A stretch of 15,424 bases of DNA from Oleispira sp963933055 (GCA_963933055.1 CAWVSY010000073.1:1-15424); one strand, 5' to 3'; shown: positions 7,630-14,537, numbered from the stretch's first letter. Numbers and translations are program-made. The notes: generated by a model not told the origin, from the sequence alone.

Positions 7630-7663
7630 CTCAAATGGAATATTCAATACAGAGTGATTTGAG
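7630..7663. repeat. Small inverted repeat before nspC
   Basis: CTCAAAT (7630-7636) pairs perfectly with ATTTGAG (7657-7663) around a 20-base loop, 35 bases before the nspC start. The stem is short and AT-rich, so it is weak on its own. It is noted because it continues the series of inverted repeats filling this gap. Confidence 0.4.
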
Positions 7664-7698
7664 ATTTAGCGGTTGGAAATTTTATTAGTGAGTTTACT

Positions 7699-8967
7699 TT
7701 GAATATTAACAGCAAAACATTTTTCAACTTTGATCCAACTCGTGTTCCTAGCCCATGCTTTGTGGTGGATGAGGTTGCGGTTGAAAACAATCTAAAAATC
7801 CTAAATCGTGTGCAAGAAGAATCCGGTGCTAAAATCTTATTGGCATTAAAAGCATTCTCCATGTTCAGCCTTGCGCCACTGATTACCAAATACTTATCGG
7901 GTACATGTTCTAGCGGTTTACACGAAGCCTTGCTAGGGTATGAAGAATTTGGCGGCAATAAAAAAGGTGCCCCAAACACACCAGAAGCGCATAAAGAAAT
8001 GCACGTCTTTTCTGCGGCGTTTACCGAATCGGATTTAAAAGAATTATTAACCTTTAGCGATCACATTGTCTTTAATTCGTTCAATCAGTGGAATCGTTTC
8101 CAGCCCTTAATTCAGAAGGCTAAAACTGAACGCGCAGTAAATGGCGAAATCATCGACTTTGGTTTACGCATTAACCCAATGCACTCTGAAGGCGCTGTAG
8201 AAATATACGATCCATGTGCTGCTGGTTCACGCTTAGGAATTCCCTACGATACCTTTATGGAAAATGCACCGACACCTGAAATTTTAGTGGCTGCGGGCAT
8301 TAATGGCCTTCACTTCCATACCCTGTGTGAACAACTATTCGAGCCTCTCGATCGCACACTAAACGCCGTTGAAGAAAAGTTTGGCGACTACCTGCATAAA
8401 ATGCAATGGGTCAATTTTGGGGGTGGCCATCACATTACGCACCCTGATTATAATGTGGATAAACTGATCGAACGCATTAAAGCCTTCCAGAAAAAATACG
8501 ACGTACAAGTGTATATGGAACCTGGTGAAGCCATTGCCATTCATACCGGAGTATTGGTCAGCGAAGTATTGGACTTAGGTTACAACCAAATGGATCTTGC
8601 CATTTTAGATACCAGTGCAACCTGCCATATGCCTGATACGCTAGAGATGCCTTACCGCGCCGAAGTTTTAGATTTTAGCTCACGAGTGCATAGCAGTGCG
8701 GGTGAAAAAGACGAAAAGAAATACAGTTATCGTTTAGGCGGCCAAACGTGCTTAGCAGGCGACGTGATGGGAGATTACAGCTTTGATCAGCCTCTAGAAG
8801 TTGGCCAGCGTTTAATGTTTGATGATATGAGCCATTACACCATGGTAAAAACATCAACCTTTAATGGCATTGGCTTACCGTCGTTAGCATTATGGAATTC
8901 TGAAACCGATGAAGTAAACGTTGTAAAGCAATTTGGTTACCAAGATTTTAAACAACGTCTTTCTTAA
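7699..8967 (+). CDS. nspC: Carboxynorspermidine/carboxyspermidine decarboxylase NspC
   Basis: PLP-dependent decarboxylase of the alanine-racemase-like fold that removes the carboxyl group from carboxyspermidine or carboxynorspermidine to give spermidine or norspermidine. Key features are VPSPCFVVDE at the start of the barrel, the PLP lysine in LLALKAFS (K51), GTCSSGLHEALLGYEEFGG, FHTLCEQ (C210), VNFGGGHH, YMEPGEAIAIHTG, the catalytic C351 in CLAGD, and YTMVKTSTFNG. At 422 residues it is longer than the Vibrio protein (about 377). Part of the difference is an insert near residues 88-100 (NKKGAPNTPEAH), recalled not aligned. The start is TTG at 7699: an in-frame TGA at 7660 limits extension, and the next ATG (codon 55) would lose the PLP lysine. 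The ribosome binding site is weak (AGTGAG at 7687-7692). A small membrane-protein gene follows within 15 bases. Confidence 0.95.
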   Translation: MNINSKTFFNFDPTRVPSPCFVVDEVAVENNLKILNRVQEESGAKILLALKAFSMFSLAPLITKYLSGTCSSGLHEALLGYEEFGGNKKGAPNTPEAHKEMHVFSAAFTESDLKELLTFSDHIVFNSFNQWNRFQPLIQKAKTERAVNGEIIDFGLRINPMHSEGAVEIYDPCAAGSRLGIPYDTFMENAPTPEILVAAGINGLHFHTLCEQLFEPLDRTLNAVEEKFGDYLHKMQWVNFGGGHHITHPDYNVDKLIERIKAFQKKYDVQVYMEPGEAIAIHTGVLVSEVLDLGYNQMDLAILDTSATCHMPDTLEMPYRAEVLDFSSRVHSSAGEKDEKKYSYRLGGQTCLAGDVMGDYSFDQPLEVGQRLMFDDMSHYTMVKTSTFNGIGLPSLALWNSETDEVNVVKQFGYQDFKQRLS

Positions 8968-8982
8968 TGAGTGATTAGGCCT

Positions 8983-9294
8983 ATGTATCAACGATATTTT
9001 GCACATCATACGTTATTGGTAGTGCTGACGGTTGTCATTTTAGAGCTTCTTGGCATCGATACTTTTGAGGCAACACAAGGGGATTTTAAAACGATCCTTG
9101 GGAAGTTGGCTTTTGTAATATTTGCAGTCTGGCTAGTCGTTCCCATTATTGCACATTGGTTGTCTATGCTGGCAGACGCCTTAAAAAATGGAAAGGTTTT
9201 CTGGTTTTTGATTTCTATGGTATTGGGAACATTTTCGACACTTCCTTATTATTTTTTCATCTACCGTAAAAGAAAAAATATTAAAGAATTCTAA
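8983..9294 (+). CDS. Small three-helix membrane protein of unknown function
   Basis: I do not recognise this protein. From ATG 8983 it has 103 residues. Three hydrophobic segments, roughly residues 8-24 (TLLVVLTVVILELLG), 41-62 (LAFVIFAVWLVVPIIAHWL) and 74-92 (VFWFLISMVLGTFSTLPYYF), suggest an inner-membrane protein, and the basic tail (YRKRKNIKEF) should be cytoplasmic. A GTG at 8971, 3 bases after the nspC stop, is an alternative start four codons longer, but no Shine-Dalgarno sequence precedes it. ATG 8983 has GAG and AGG nearby at imperfect spacing. Either way it sits directly behind nspC and is likely co-transcribed. No known polyamine transporter motif is visible, and the AT-rich stretch after it has no clear terminator. 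Confidence 0.72.
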   Translation: MYQRYFAHHTLLVVLTVVILELLGIDTFEATQGDFKTILGKLAFVIFAVWLVVPIIAHWLSMLADALKNGKVFWFLISMVLGTFSTLPYYFFIYRKRKNIKEF

Positions 9295-9376
9295 TCATAT
9301 TAATTATCACAAATTATTATATAAAAATAAAAACTAAGTGCTGAGCAAGAGGCATATGGAAAACTGAAGTCTCTAT

Positions 9377-9406
9377 TTGTAAAGTCGATGTTAAATGATC
9401 TATAGT
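9377..9406 (+). promoter_or_regulatory. Probable sigma-70 promoter for the peroxiredoxin-like gene
   Basis: TTGTAA (9377-9382) and TATAGT (9401-9406) are separated by 18 bases. Transcription would start near 9413, about 30 bases before ATG 9444. This excludes a GTG at 9405, which falls inside the -10 box, as the start codon. Confidence 0.55.
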
Positions 9407-9443
9407 GAAGCGACTTATCCCGCAATACAATTTGGAAAAAATA

Positions 9444-9971
9444 ATGACAAAAAAAGCCATTGGTAATGCTGTTTCTTTACAAGACCTTGTGACGATTAAA
9501 GACCAAGCCGTCATGATTCCTCAACCAGGAAAGCGGGTTCATTTACAATTTCGCCGTTTTGCTGGTTGCCCTGTGTGTAATATTCACCTGCAATCATTTT
9601 TCAAACGTGCTGATGAATTGAAAGATAATAATGTTCATGAAGTGATCGTTTTTCATGCTAGTAAAGATAAAATGTTAGAAAATGTGATTGAAGTTCCTTT
9701 TGATCTAATCGCAGACCCTAGTCGAAAGCTGTATAGAGATTTTGGTGTAGAAAGCTCTTGGACCGCGGTATTTAATATGAGCGTTTTAAAGCAGGCAATC
9801 AAAGGTGTGCGGCATTTTGGTATGAAAATGCCGCAAAATTTAGAAGCTGAGCTCGGTTTGCCCGCCGATTTTTTGATTGATGAAACGGGCAAAATAGTCG
9901 CTTTAAAATACGGTGTTCATGCTGATGATCAGTGGTCAGTTGATGAGGTACTTAGCTTTCAGCCTAATTGA
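9444..9971 (+). CDS. Peroxiredoxin-like (AhpC/TSA-type) thioredoxin-fold protein with CPVC motif
   Basis: A 175-residue thioredoxin-fold protein. The redox motif is FRRFAGCPVC (C42, C45), and LIADPSRKLYRDFGVE and FLIDETGKIVALKYG follow in the order expected of AhpC/TSA-like proteins. It has a CxxC pair instead of the PxxxTxxC of true peroxiredoxins, and fits the AhpC-TSA_2 / peroxiredoxin-like group. The reaction is therefore likely thiol-disulfide exchange or peroxide reduction, with unknown substrate. I start it at ATG 9444, preceded by TGGAAA at 9433-9438. An open frame runs back to a GTG at 9405, but that codon overlaps the predicted -10 box. No signal peptide is visible, so it is probably cytoplasmic. 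It seems to be a single-gene unit between the polyamine block and the helicase. Confidence 0.85.
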   Translation: MTKKAIGNAVSLQDLVTIKDQAVMIPQPGKRVHLQFRRFAGCPVCNIHLQSFFKRADELKDNNVHEVIVFHASKDKMLENVIEVPFDLIADPSRKLYRDFGVESSWTAVFNMSVLKQAIKGVRHFGMKMPQNLEAELGLPADFLIDETGKIVALKYGVHADDQWSVDEVLSFQPN

Positions 9972-10070
9972 CAGTAATACATGGCTAATTTTTACACGAA
10001 TTCCTAACTAAGAATGGCATAAATACGTTAAAATACGGTTTAATTATCTTTGCCCTGAGCTTTTATTTTA

Positions 10071-11420
10071 ATGACACCTGATACCCAAAACAATATGCCT
10101 TCCAACCAGATCAATAGTTTCAAAGAACTTAACCTTATCTCGCCTTTATTGGCTCGATTAGCCGATTTGGAATATCAGCTACCTACTCCGATTCAAGCGC
10201 AAGCTATTCCGAGTATATTGGCTGGGCGTGATCTTATTGCAGGGGCAAATACAGGTTCAGGTAAAACAGCGACTTTTGCACTGCCGTTATTGCAGAAAAT
10301 TGCACATCAAATTGCAGAGCAGTCATCACCTAATAGCCCAAAAGCTGAAGGTAACTATGTTTCTGGGCTTATTCTCGTACCTACCCGTGAGTTAGCTAAA
10401 CAAGTCGCTGATAGTATTCGATCGTATGCGGTTAACTTAAACGGTGCGATTAAAACGGTGGCTGTGTTTGGGGGTGTATCGGTTAATACTCAAATGCAGG
10501 CATTACGTGGCGGCACTGATATTTTAGTGGCGACCCCAGGTCGATTACTTGATTTGATTTCAAGTAATGCGATTAAGCTCGATATGATTAGAACCTTGGT
10601 GCTCGATGAAGCCGATCGTATGCTGAGCCTAGGCTTTACTGAAGAGTTATCAGCACTATTGGCATTGATGCCTAAACAAAAGCAAACCTTATTATTTTCA
10701 GCAACTTTCCCTGAGCAAGTAAAAGCATTAACGGCCGAATTGCTAAATGAGCCTGTTGAAATACAAGTACAAAGTGCGGATGCCAGCACTCTTGTACAGC
10801 GTGTTTTTACTGTTAATAAAGGTGAGAAAACAGCGGTATTAGCCAACTTAATTAAAAAGAATGAATGGCGACAAGCCCTTGTGTTCGTGAATTCTAAAAA
10901 CGGTTGTGAGCATTTAGCGTATAAGCTTTCTAAGCATGATATTACCGCCGAAGTATTTCATGGTGATAAAGGCCAAGGTGCGCGTAGTCGTGTACTTGAA
11001 GGCTTTAAAACTGGCGATATCGAAGTATTGATCGCAACCGACATTGCCGCTCGTGGTCTAGATATAGAAAAATTACCTGTGGTAATTAACTTTGATTTAC
11101 CCAGAAGTCCATCAGATTACATGCACCGTATTGGTCGAAGTGGGCGTGCGGGTGAAGTGGGCTTGGCGCTATCGCTGATCGATTATGAAGATTATCATCA
11201 TTTCAAAATCATCGAAAAGAAGAACAAAATCTGGCTTGAGCGTGAAGAAGTTGCAGGCTTTGAAGTTGATGAATCGCTTATCGATCCTTCTTATACTGAA
11301 GACAAACCGATGGCCCCCCCAGCCGGTAGCGGGAAGAAAAAAGCCAAAAAAAATCTTAAAAGTAAGTCATCAATTAATACCGATATTTGGTCGGGCTATT
11401 CAGAATCAGACTCTGAATAA
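10071..11420 (+). CDS. DEAD-box ATP-dependent RNA helicase (RhlE-like)
   Basis: A 449-residue RNA helicase. All motifs are present in order: the Q motif (LEYQLPTPIQAQAIP), motif I AGANTGSGKT (57-66), Ia PTRELAKQ, Ib TPGR, motif II DEAD (179-182), motif III SAT, IV ALVFVNSK, V ATDIAARGLD and VI HRIGRSGRAG. A short lysine-rich tail (GKKKAKKN) follows, a type often used for extra RNA contact. The closest general type is RhlE/SrmB-like (DEADRMLSLGF), but I cannot assign a specific paralogue, so no symbol is given. Likely roles are RNA remodelling in ribosome assembly, decay or cold growth. The ribosome binding site before ATG 10071 is poor (GAGC at 10057-10060). A second in-frame ATG at 10095 is possible. 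A C7 run (11314-11320) and an A8 run (11346-11353) lie in the tail-coding part. Confidence 0.94.
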   Translation: MTPDTQNNMPSNQINSFKELNLISPLLARLADLEYQLPTPIQAQAIPSILAGRDLIAGANTGSGKTATFALPLLQKIAHQIAEQSSPNSPKAEGNYVSGLILVPTRELAKQVADSIRSYAVNLNGAIKTVAVFGGVSVNTQMQALRGGTDILVATPGRLLDLISSNAIKLDMIRTLVLDEADRMLSLGFTEELSALLALMPKQKQTLLFSATFPEQVKALTAELLNEPVEIQVQSADASTLVQRVFTVNKGEKTAVLANLIKKNEWRQALVFVNSKNGCEHLAYKLSKHDITAEVFHGDKGQGARSRVLEGFKTGDIEVLIATDIAARGLDIEKLPVVINFDLPRSPSDYMHRIGRSGRAGEVGLALSLIDYEDYHHFKIIEKKNKIWLEREEVAGFEVDESLIDPSYTEDKPMAPPAGSGKKKAKKNLKSKSSINTDIWSGYSESDSE

Positions 11421-11453
11421 CACTGAATAAAAGCTAAGCATTGAGGATGTAAT

Positions 11454-11984
11454 ATGAGCGTGATGAATAAGTTAGCTGTTTTATTATTACTTTTCTGCCT
11501 GAATCATACTGCGATGGCTGCGCGTATTGGTACGGGTGGACTCAGTGCTGCGTTCTCAAAAGACTCTGCCAGTATTGGTGTGGTTGTAGGGTCGGGAACT
11601 GCTTTTGATGATGACTATATGATTTTGGGGGTGGGCGCAGGTTATTACATTATTAATGGATTAGAAATTGGTATTGATGCGCAGTACTGGATGTCTGGTG
11701 AGCCTTCGATAACAAAAGTCACGCCAAAGATGACGTATGTGTTTACTCAGCCTGAAACGATCAAACCTTACCTGGGTATATTTTATCGTCGAACATTTTA
11801 TAGCGATGATGATCTCAATCTCGATGATCAAAACTCATACGGTTATCGAGCAGGTGCCTATTTAAATTCAAATGATGATGTTTATATCGGTGGTGGCATT
11901 GTTCATGAAAAGTATGCTGATTGTAATCCTTTAATTGAATGCTCTTCGACATACCCTGAAGTAATTTTTGCTATCAGTTTCTGA
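11454..11984 (+). CDS. Small predicted outer-membrane beta-barrel protein
   Basis: A 176-residue protein with a clear Sec signal peptide: MSVMNKLAVLLLLFC..., cleavage likely after HTAMA, about residue 22. The mature part is built of alternating-residue strands with glycine and aromatic girdles (MILGVGAGYYII, GLEIGIDAQYWM, IKPYLGIFYRRTF, SYGYRAGAYL) and ends in phenylalanine (VIFAISF), the usual signature recognised by the BAM machinery. This points to an eight-strand-type barrel in the outer membrane. A late loop has two cysteines (CNPLIEC) that could form a disulfide. GAGGA at 11443-11447 is 6 bases before the ATG. It starts 33 bases after the helicase stop with no terminator between, so some co-transcription is possible. 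I do not recognise a specific family or substrate. Confidence 0.75.
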   Translation: MSVMNKLAVLLLLFCLNHTAMAARIGTGGLSAAFSKDSASIGVVVGSGTAFDDDYMILGVGAGYYIINGLEIGIDAQYWMSGEPSITKVTPKMTYVFTQPETIKPYLGIFYRRTFYSDDDLNLDDQNSYGYRAGAYLNSNDDVYIGGGIVHEKYADCNPLIECSSTYPEVIFAISF

Positions 11985-12039
11985 TGATTTTTCAGAAAAA
12001 AGTGTTGAATATCTTCTGAGCACTACGGGAAAATATAAA

Positions 12040-12390
12040 TTGAACCTAAATAACCTGTTTTTAATATTATTGTCTGCATTATCTTTAAATGTTTTTGCGT
12101 CATCGGAAGATGAAATTAATCATCTTTTAAATTTTGTCGCATCAACAGACTGCCAATATGAACGAAATGGCACTCTGCATAATGGCAAAGAAGCGGTTGA
12201 GCATATCAATAAGAAATATGCTTATTATTTAGATGACATCGAATCAACGGAAGACTTTATTAAGTACTCTGCGACCAAGAGTATGATGTCAGGTAAATAT
12301 TATAAAATTCACTGTGGTAGTAAACCATCGGTAAACAGTCAGGATTGGCTTTTAACTGAGCTGTCGGTTTATAGAAAAGCACAACAGTAG
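12040..12390 (+). CDS. Secreted DUF5329-type protein of unknown function
   Basis: A protein of about 116 residues with an N-terminal signal peptide (NLNNLFLILLSALSLNVFA, then SSEDEI) and a small domain with the pattern CQYERNGT, HNGKEAVEHINKKY, EDFIKYSATKSMMSGKYY, IHCG, and WLLTELSVYR. From memory this pattern fits DUF5329, a periplasmic or exported family of unknown role. The two cysteines (in TDCQYERNG and IHCGSK) could form a disulfide. I start it at TTG 12040, where GGGA at 12027-12030 sits 9 bases upstream and the signal peptide becomes N-terminal. An ATG at 11968 would add 24 hydrophilic residues ahead of the signal and overlap the preceding gene. It follows the beta-barrel gene by 55 bases and may share its transcript. 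Confidence 0.72.
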   Translation: MNLNNLFLILLSALSLNVFASSEDEINHLLNFVASTDCQYERNGTLHNGKEAVEHINKKYAYYLDDIESTEDFIKYSATKSMMSGKYYKIHCGSKPSVNSQDWLLTELSVYRKAQQ

Positions 12391-12510
12391 TTGTCAGCTT
12401 GGTCTTGATTAATTGGCTGGAAAAATTCTGGCTGATCATAACGTATTAATATCACCGGATATTTACAATTTTATTAAACCTCTTACTCTAGAGATTAAAA
12501 GAGAAAAACA

Positions 12511-13401
12511 ATGGAAGAATTTGATCAGTTGGCCGCACCAGGCTATCCCATTTTTTTAGGTTCTGAATTTGAACATCCTAAAAAAGAAGATGCACGTTTT
12601 CATATCCTGCCTATTCCCTACGAAGAATCGGTTTCATATGGTGGTGGTACAGGCTTAGGTCCAGCCAAAATTTTAGAAGCTTCATGGCAGCTAGAAACTT
12701 GGGATGGAAAAAGCACGCCCAGTGATCAAGGCATCTATACCCACCCACCTGTTGATATGACAGGTGATGCGGAAACTGTGGTGAATAATATCGCTCGTGA
12801 TACTCAAGCGATTGTTGAAGCGGGTGGTTTCCCAATTGGTTTAGGTGGCGAACATACGGTCACTTACGGGATTATTAAAGGCTTATTAGCGGCGGGTGTA
12901 ACAGACTTTGGTGTGGTGCAAATTGATGCACATGCCGATTTACGTGAAGCCTATGAAGGCAACCCTTATAGTCACGCCTCTGTTATGAAACGGGTAGTGG
13001 ATGAAGGCATTCCTTTGTTTCAATTAGGCATTCGTGCCTTCTGCCAAGAAGAAGTCGAAATTCGCAAACAGCACGGCGTTTATCATTTAGACGCAGAAGA
13101 ATTAGTACCCAACAATGTGTGCAGTTTTGATTTGCCAGAAGACTTCCCAAAGAATGTATTTTTCACTTTGGATATCGATGGTATGGATCCTTCGGTTTTT
13201 CCTTCTACAGGCACTCCGGTTCCGGGCGGTTTAGCGTGGTATCAAACACTGTCGTTATTCGAGTGCGTAGCGAAGCAGCGTAACATTATTGGTTTTGATA
13301 TTACCGAGTTTGCACCGATTGAAAATTTCCATTGTTATGAGTTTTCGGCGGCTGTGCTGACCTATAAAATGATGGGTATTGTTGAAAGAAACAGCAAGTA
13401 A
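12511..13401 (+). CDS. speB: Agmatinase SpeB (ureohydrolase family)
   Basis: A manganese enzyme that hydrolyses agmatine to putrescine and urea, using the product of SpeA. The 296 residues fit the family. The binuclear metal ligands are visible: H115 in GGEHT; D139, H141 and D143 in IDAHADLR; D221 and D223 in TLDIDGMDPS. SYGGGTGLGPAKI and FDITEFAPIEN are further ureohydrolase blocks. GAGA at 12501-12504 lies 6 bases before the ATG. It is separated from speA/nspC by four unrelated genes, so it is probably expressed from its own promoter in 12391-12510, although I find no convincing box pair there. A guanidinobutyrase or arginase role cannot be fully excluded on motifs alone, but speA in the same window makes agmatine the natural substrate. 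Confidence 0.95.
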   Translation: MEEFDQLAAPGYPIFLGSEFEHPKKEDARFHILPIPYEESVSYGGGTGLGPAKILEASWQLETWDGKSTPSDQGIYTHPPVDMTGDAETVVNNIARDTQAIVEAGGFPIGLGGEHTVTYGIIKGLLAAGVTDFGVVQIDAHADLREAYEGNPYSHASVMKRVVDEGIPLFQLGIRAFCQEEVEIRKQHGVYHLDAEELVPNNVCSFDLPEDFPKNVFFTLDIDGMDPSVFPSTGTPVPGGLAWYQTLSLFECVAKQRNIIGFDITEFAPIENFHCYEFSAAVLTYKMMGIVERNSK

Positions 13402-13416
13402 TGAAATATCACCCAT

Positions 13417-13445
13417 AAAAAAGCCCTGTTTATCAGGGCTTTTTT
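13417..13445. terminator. Bidirectional intrinsic terminator between speB and mscS
   Basis: AAAAAAGCCCTG (13417-13428) pairs perfectly with CAGGGCTTTTTT (13434-13445) around a 5-base loop. A-run on one side and T-run on the other let it work on both strands. It stands 15 bases after the speB stop and 37 bases beyond the mscS stop, so it serves both converging genes. Confidence 0.93.
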
Positions 13446-13482
13446 ATGTCTAAACACATGTTATACAGAAATAAGAAGCATC

Positions 13483-14316
13483 TTATTTTTGCATGTGAAT
13501 ATCCATTTGAGGGTACGGAATAGAAATACCATTCTCATCAAGTGCGAGCTTAATATTCTCAGTTAGCTCGAAATAAACATCCCAATAATCAGGCGTTTTT
13601 GCCCACGAGCGTACTACAAAATTAACAGAAGAATCTGCAAGTTCTACGACAGCTACTTTAATGTCTTCGTCTTGTAAAACCTTATCATGTGCTTTCACTG
13701 TCTTAATTAACAATGCTTTAACATCCGGTAGGTGTGCTTCGTAACTTACTCCAATTTTCAAATCAACACGGCGTGTAGGCTTGGTAGAGTAATTCATAAT
13801 GCTGCCATCCATAATGGCAGAGTTTGGAATGATGATTACTTTATTGTCTGGAGTTTTAAGACGAGTAGCAAAAATTTGAATGTCTTCAACGGTGCCTGCT
13901 TCACCCCCTGCTTCAATATAATCACCAATTTTAAATGGGCGGAATATAATCATCAAAACGCCTGAAGCGAAGTTCGATAATGAACCTTGCAAAGCCAAAC
14001 CAACAGCTAAGCCCGCGGCACCAATAATAGTAATGAAAGAGGCCGTTTGAATGCCTAATTGGCTTAGCGCGGCAATAATCACAAAGACAAAGAGTGCGCC
14101 ATAAGATAGGTTGTGGATAAAACTGGCTACGGTATTGTCAATATTTCGAAGTGTTAAAGCTTTTAAAACCCCTCTGGCAATGATTTTGGCAATCATGCGA
14201 CCAATTATGAAGATTGCGAGGGCGGCGACCACTTTAAGAGAGTACTCAATGAATAGCCATTGAGTTTGCTGAAAAAGTTCCTGAATATCGATACCACTAA
14301 GGTCAATATTGTCCAT
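13483..14316 (-). CDS. mscS: Small-conductance mechanosensitive channel MscS
   Basis: A 277-residue MscS-type channel that opens under membrane tension during osmotic downshock (E. coli MscS: 286 residues). Three helices lie at about residues 22-45, 64-88 and 93-126. TM3 has the Gly/Ala-packed pore helix (IIGAAGLAVGLALQGSLSNF) followed by the kinked ASGVLMIIFRPFKIGDYIE. The beta domain (EDIQIFATRLKTPDNKVIIIPNSAI) and the full C-terminal alpha/beta vestibule (to IPYPQMDIHMQK) are present, in contrast to the truncated homologue at 1666-2187. On the minus strand GGAG sits 6 bases before the ATG. It is the only minus-strand gene, converges with speB on a shared terminator and is divergent from the nitroreductase gene. 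Confidence 0.95.
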   Translation of the reverse strand: MDNIDLSGIDIQELFQQTQWLFIEYSLKVVAALAIFIIGRMIAKIIARGVLKALTLRNIDNTVASFIHNLSYGALFVFVIIAALSQLGIQTASFITIIGAAGLAVGLALQGSLSNFASGVLMIIFRPFKIGDYIEAGGEAGTVEDIQIFATRLKTPDNKVIIIPNSAIMDGSIMNYSTKPTRRVDLKIGVSYEAHLPDVKALLIKTVKAHDKVLQDEDIKVAVVELADSSVNFVVRSWAKTPDYWDVYFELTENIKLALDENGISIPYPQMDIHMQK

Positions 14317-14361
14317 TGATAACTCCAGTTAAGTTAGAGGGAGGTTGGTTGATGTTTATTA

Positions 14362-14505
14362 TTACAATATGCCGCGTAGCGTATTATCTTCATAGGCTTT
14401 GGTAAAGGCTTCAAACGTAAAATCAGGTAATTATCTTGCGCTTAATTTGCTCATGATCGGCTTAGCGTTGGCTGGTTGAAATAGTGAGCAAGAATAGACA
14501 AACAT
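14362..14505 (-). other. Coding-like, stop-interrupted stretch between mscS and the nitroreductase gene
   Basis: On the minus strand one frame reads from an ATG (14503-14505) for 24 codons to a TAA at 14431-14433, then continues in the same frame for 22 more codons (LPDFTFEAFTKAYEDN, then TLRGIL) to a second TAA at 14362-14364. The second half has protein-like composition. I recognise no family. It may be a gene remnant or chance. The rest of this 279-base gap shows only the promoter noted at 14538-14568. Confidence 0.25.
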
Positions 14506-14537
14506 TAAGATTATTCATTACGTATCTTGTTCTGTTT

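Noticed and set aside
7463..7663. CRISPR array or small-RNA toxin-antitoxin locus
   Set aside because: The repeats are inverted and of unlike sequence, with no regular repeat-spacer pattern and no short toxin frame.
7644..7979. Minus-strand open frame spanning the nspC start
   Set aside because: Most of it is antisense to the conserved PLP-lysine region of NspC, and no family signature is visible.
9405..9443. GTG at 9405 as the start of the peroxiredoxin-like protein
   Set aside because: The codon overlaps the predicted -10 box, and the extra 13 residues are not needed by the fold. ATG 9444 has a better ribosome binding site.
9968..9973. Perfect TTGACA as the -35 box of a helicase promoter
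   Set aside because: No acceptable -10 box lies 16-18 bases downstream, and the hexamer overlaps the stop region of the peroxiredoxin-like gene.
10490..10846. Minus-strand open frame inside the helicase gene
   Set aside because: It is antisense to motifs Ib to III; composition reflects the opposite strand and there is no start signal.
11314..11353. C7 and A8 runs and an AAAAAAG heptamer near the end of the helicase gene as a programmed frameshift site
   Set aside because: The zero frame reads AAG AAA AAA GCC, so AAAAAAG is not in the A_AAA_AAG register needed for -1 slippage. A shift would end the protein at almost the same place, and the tail is just lysine-rich.
11185..11430. An 81-codon open frame overlapping the helicase 3' end
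   Set aside because: It lies out of frame inside a gene with intact motifs and has no recognisable family or ribosome binding site.
11968..12039. ATG at 11968 as the start of the DUF5329-type protein
   Set aside because: It would bury the signal peptide behind 24 hydrophilic residues and overlap the preceding gene; TTG 12040 has GGGA at good spacing.
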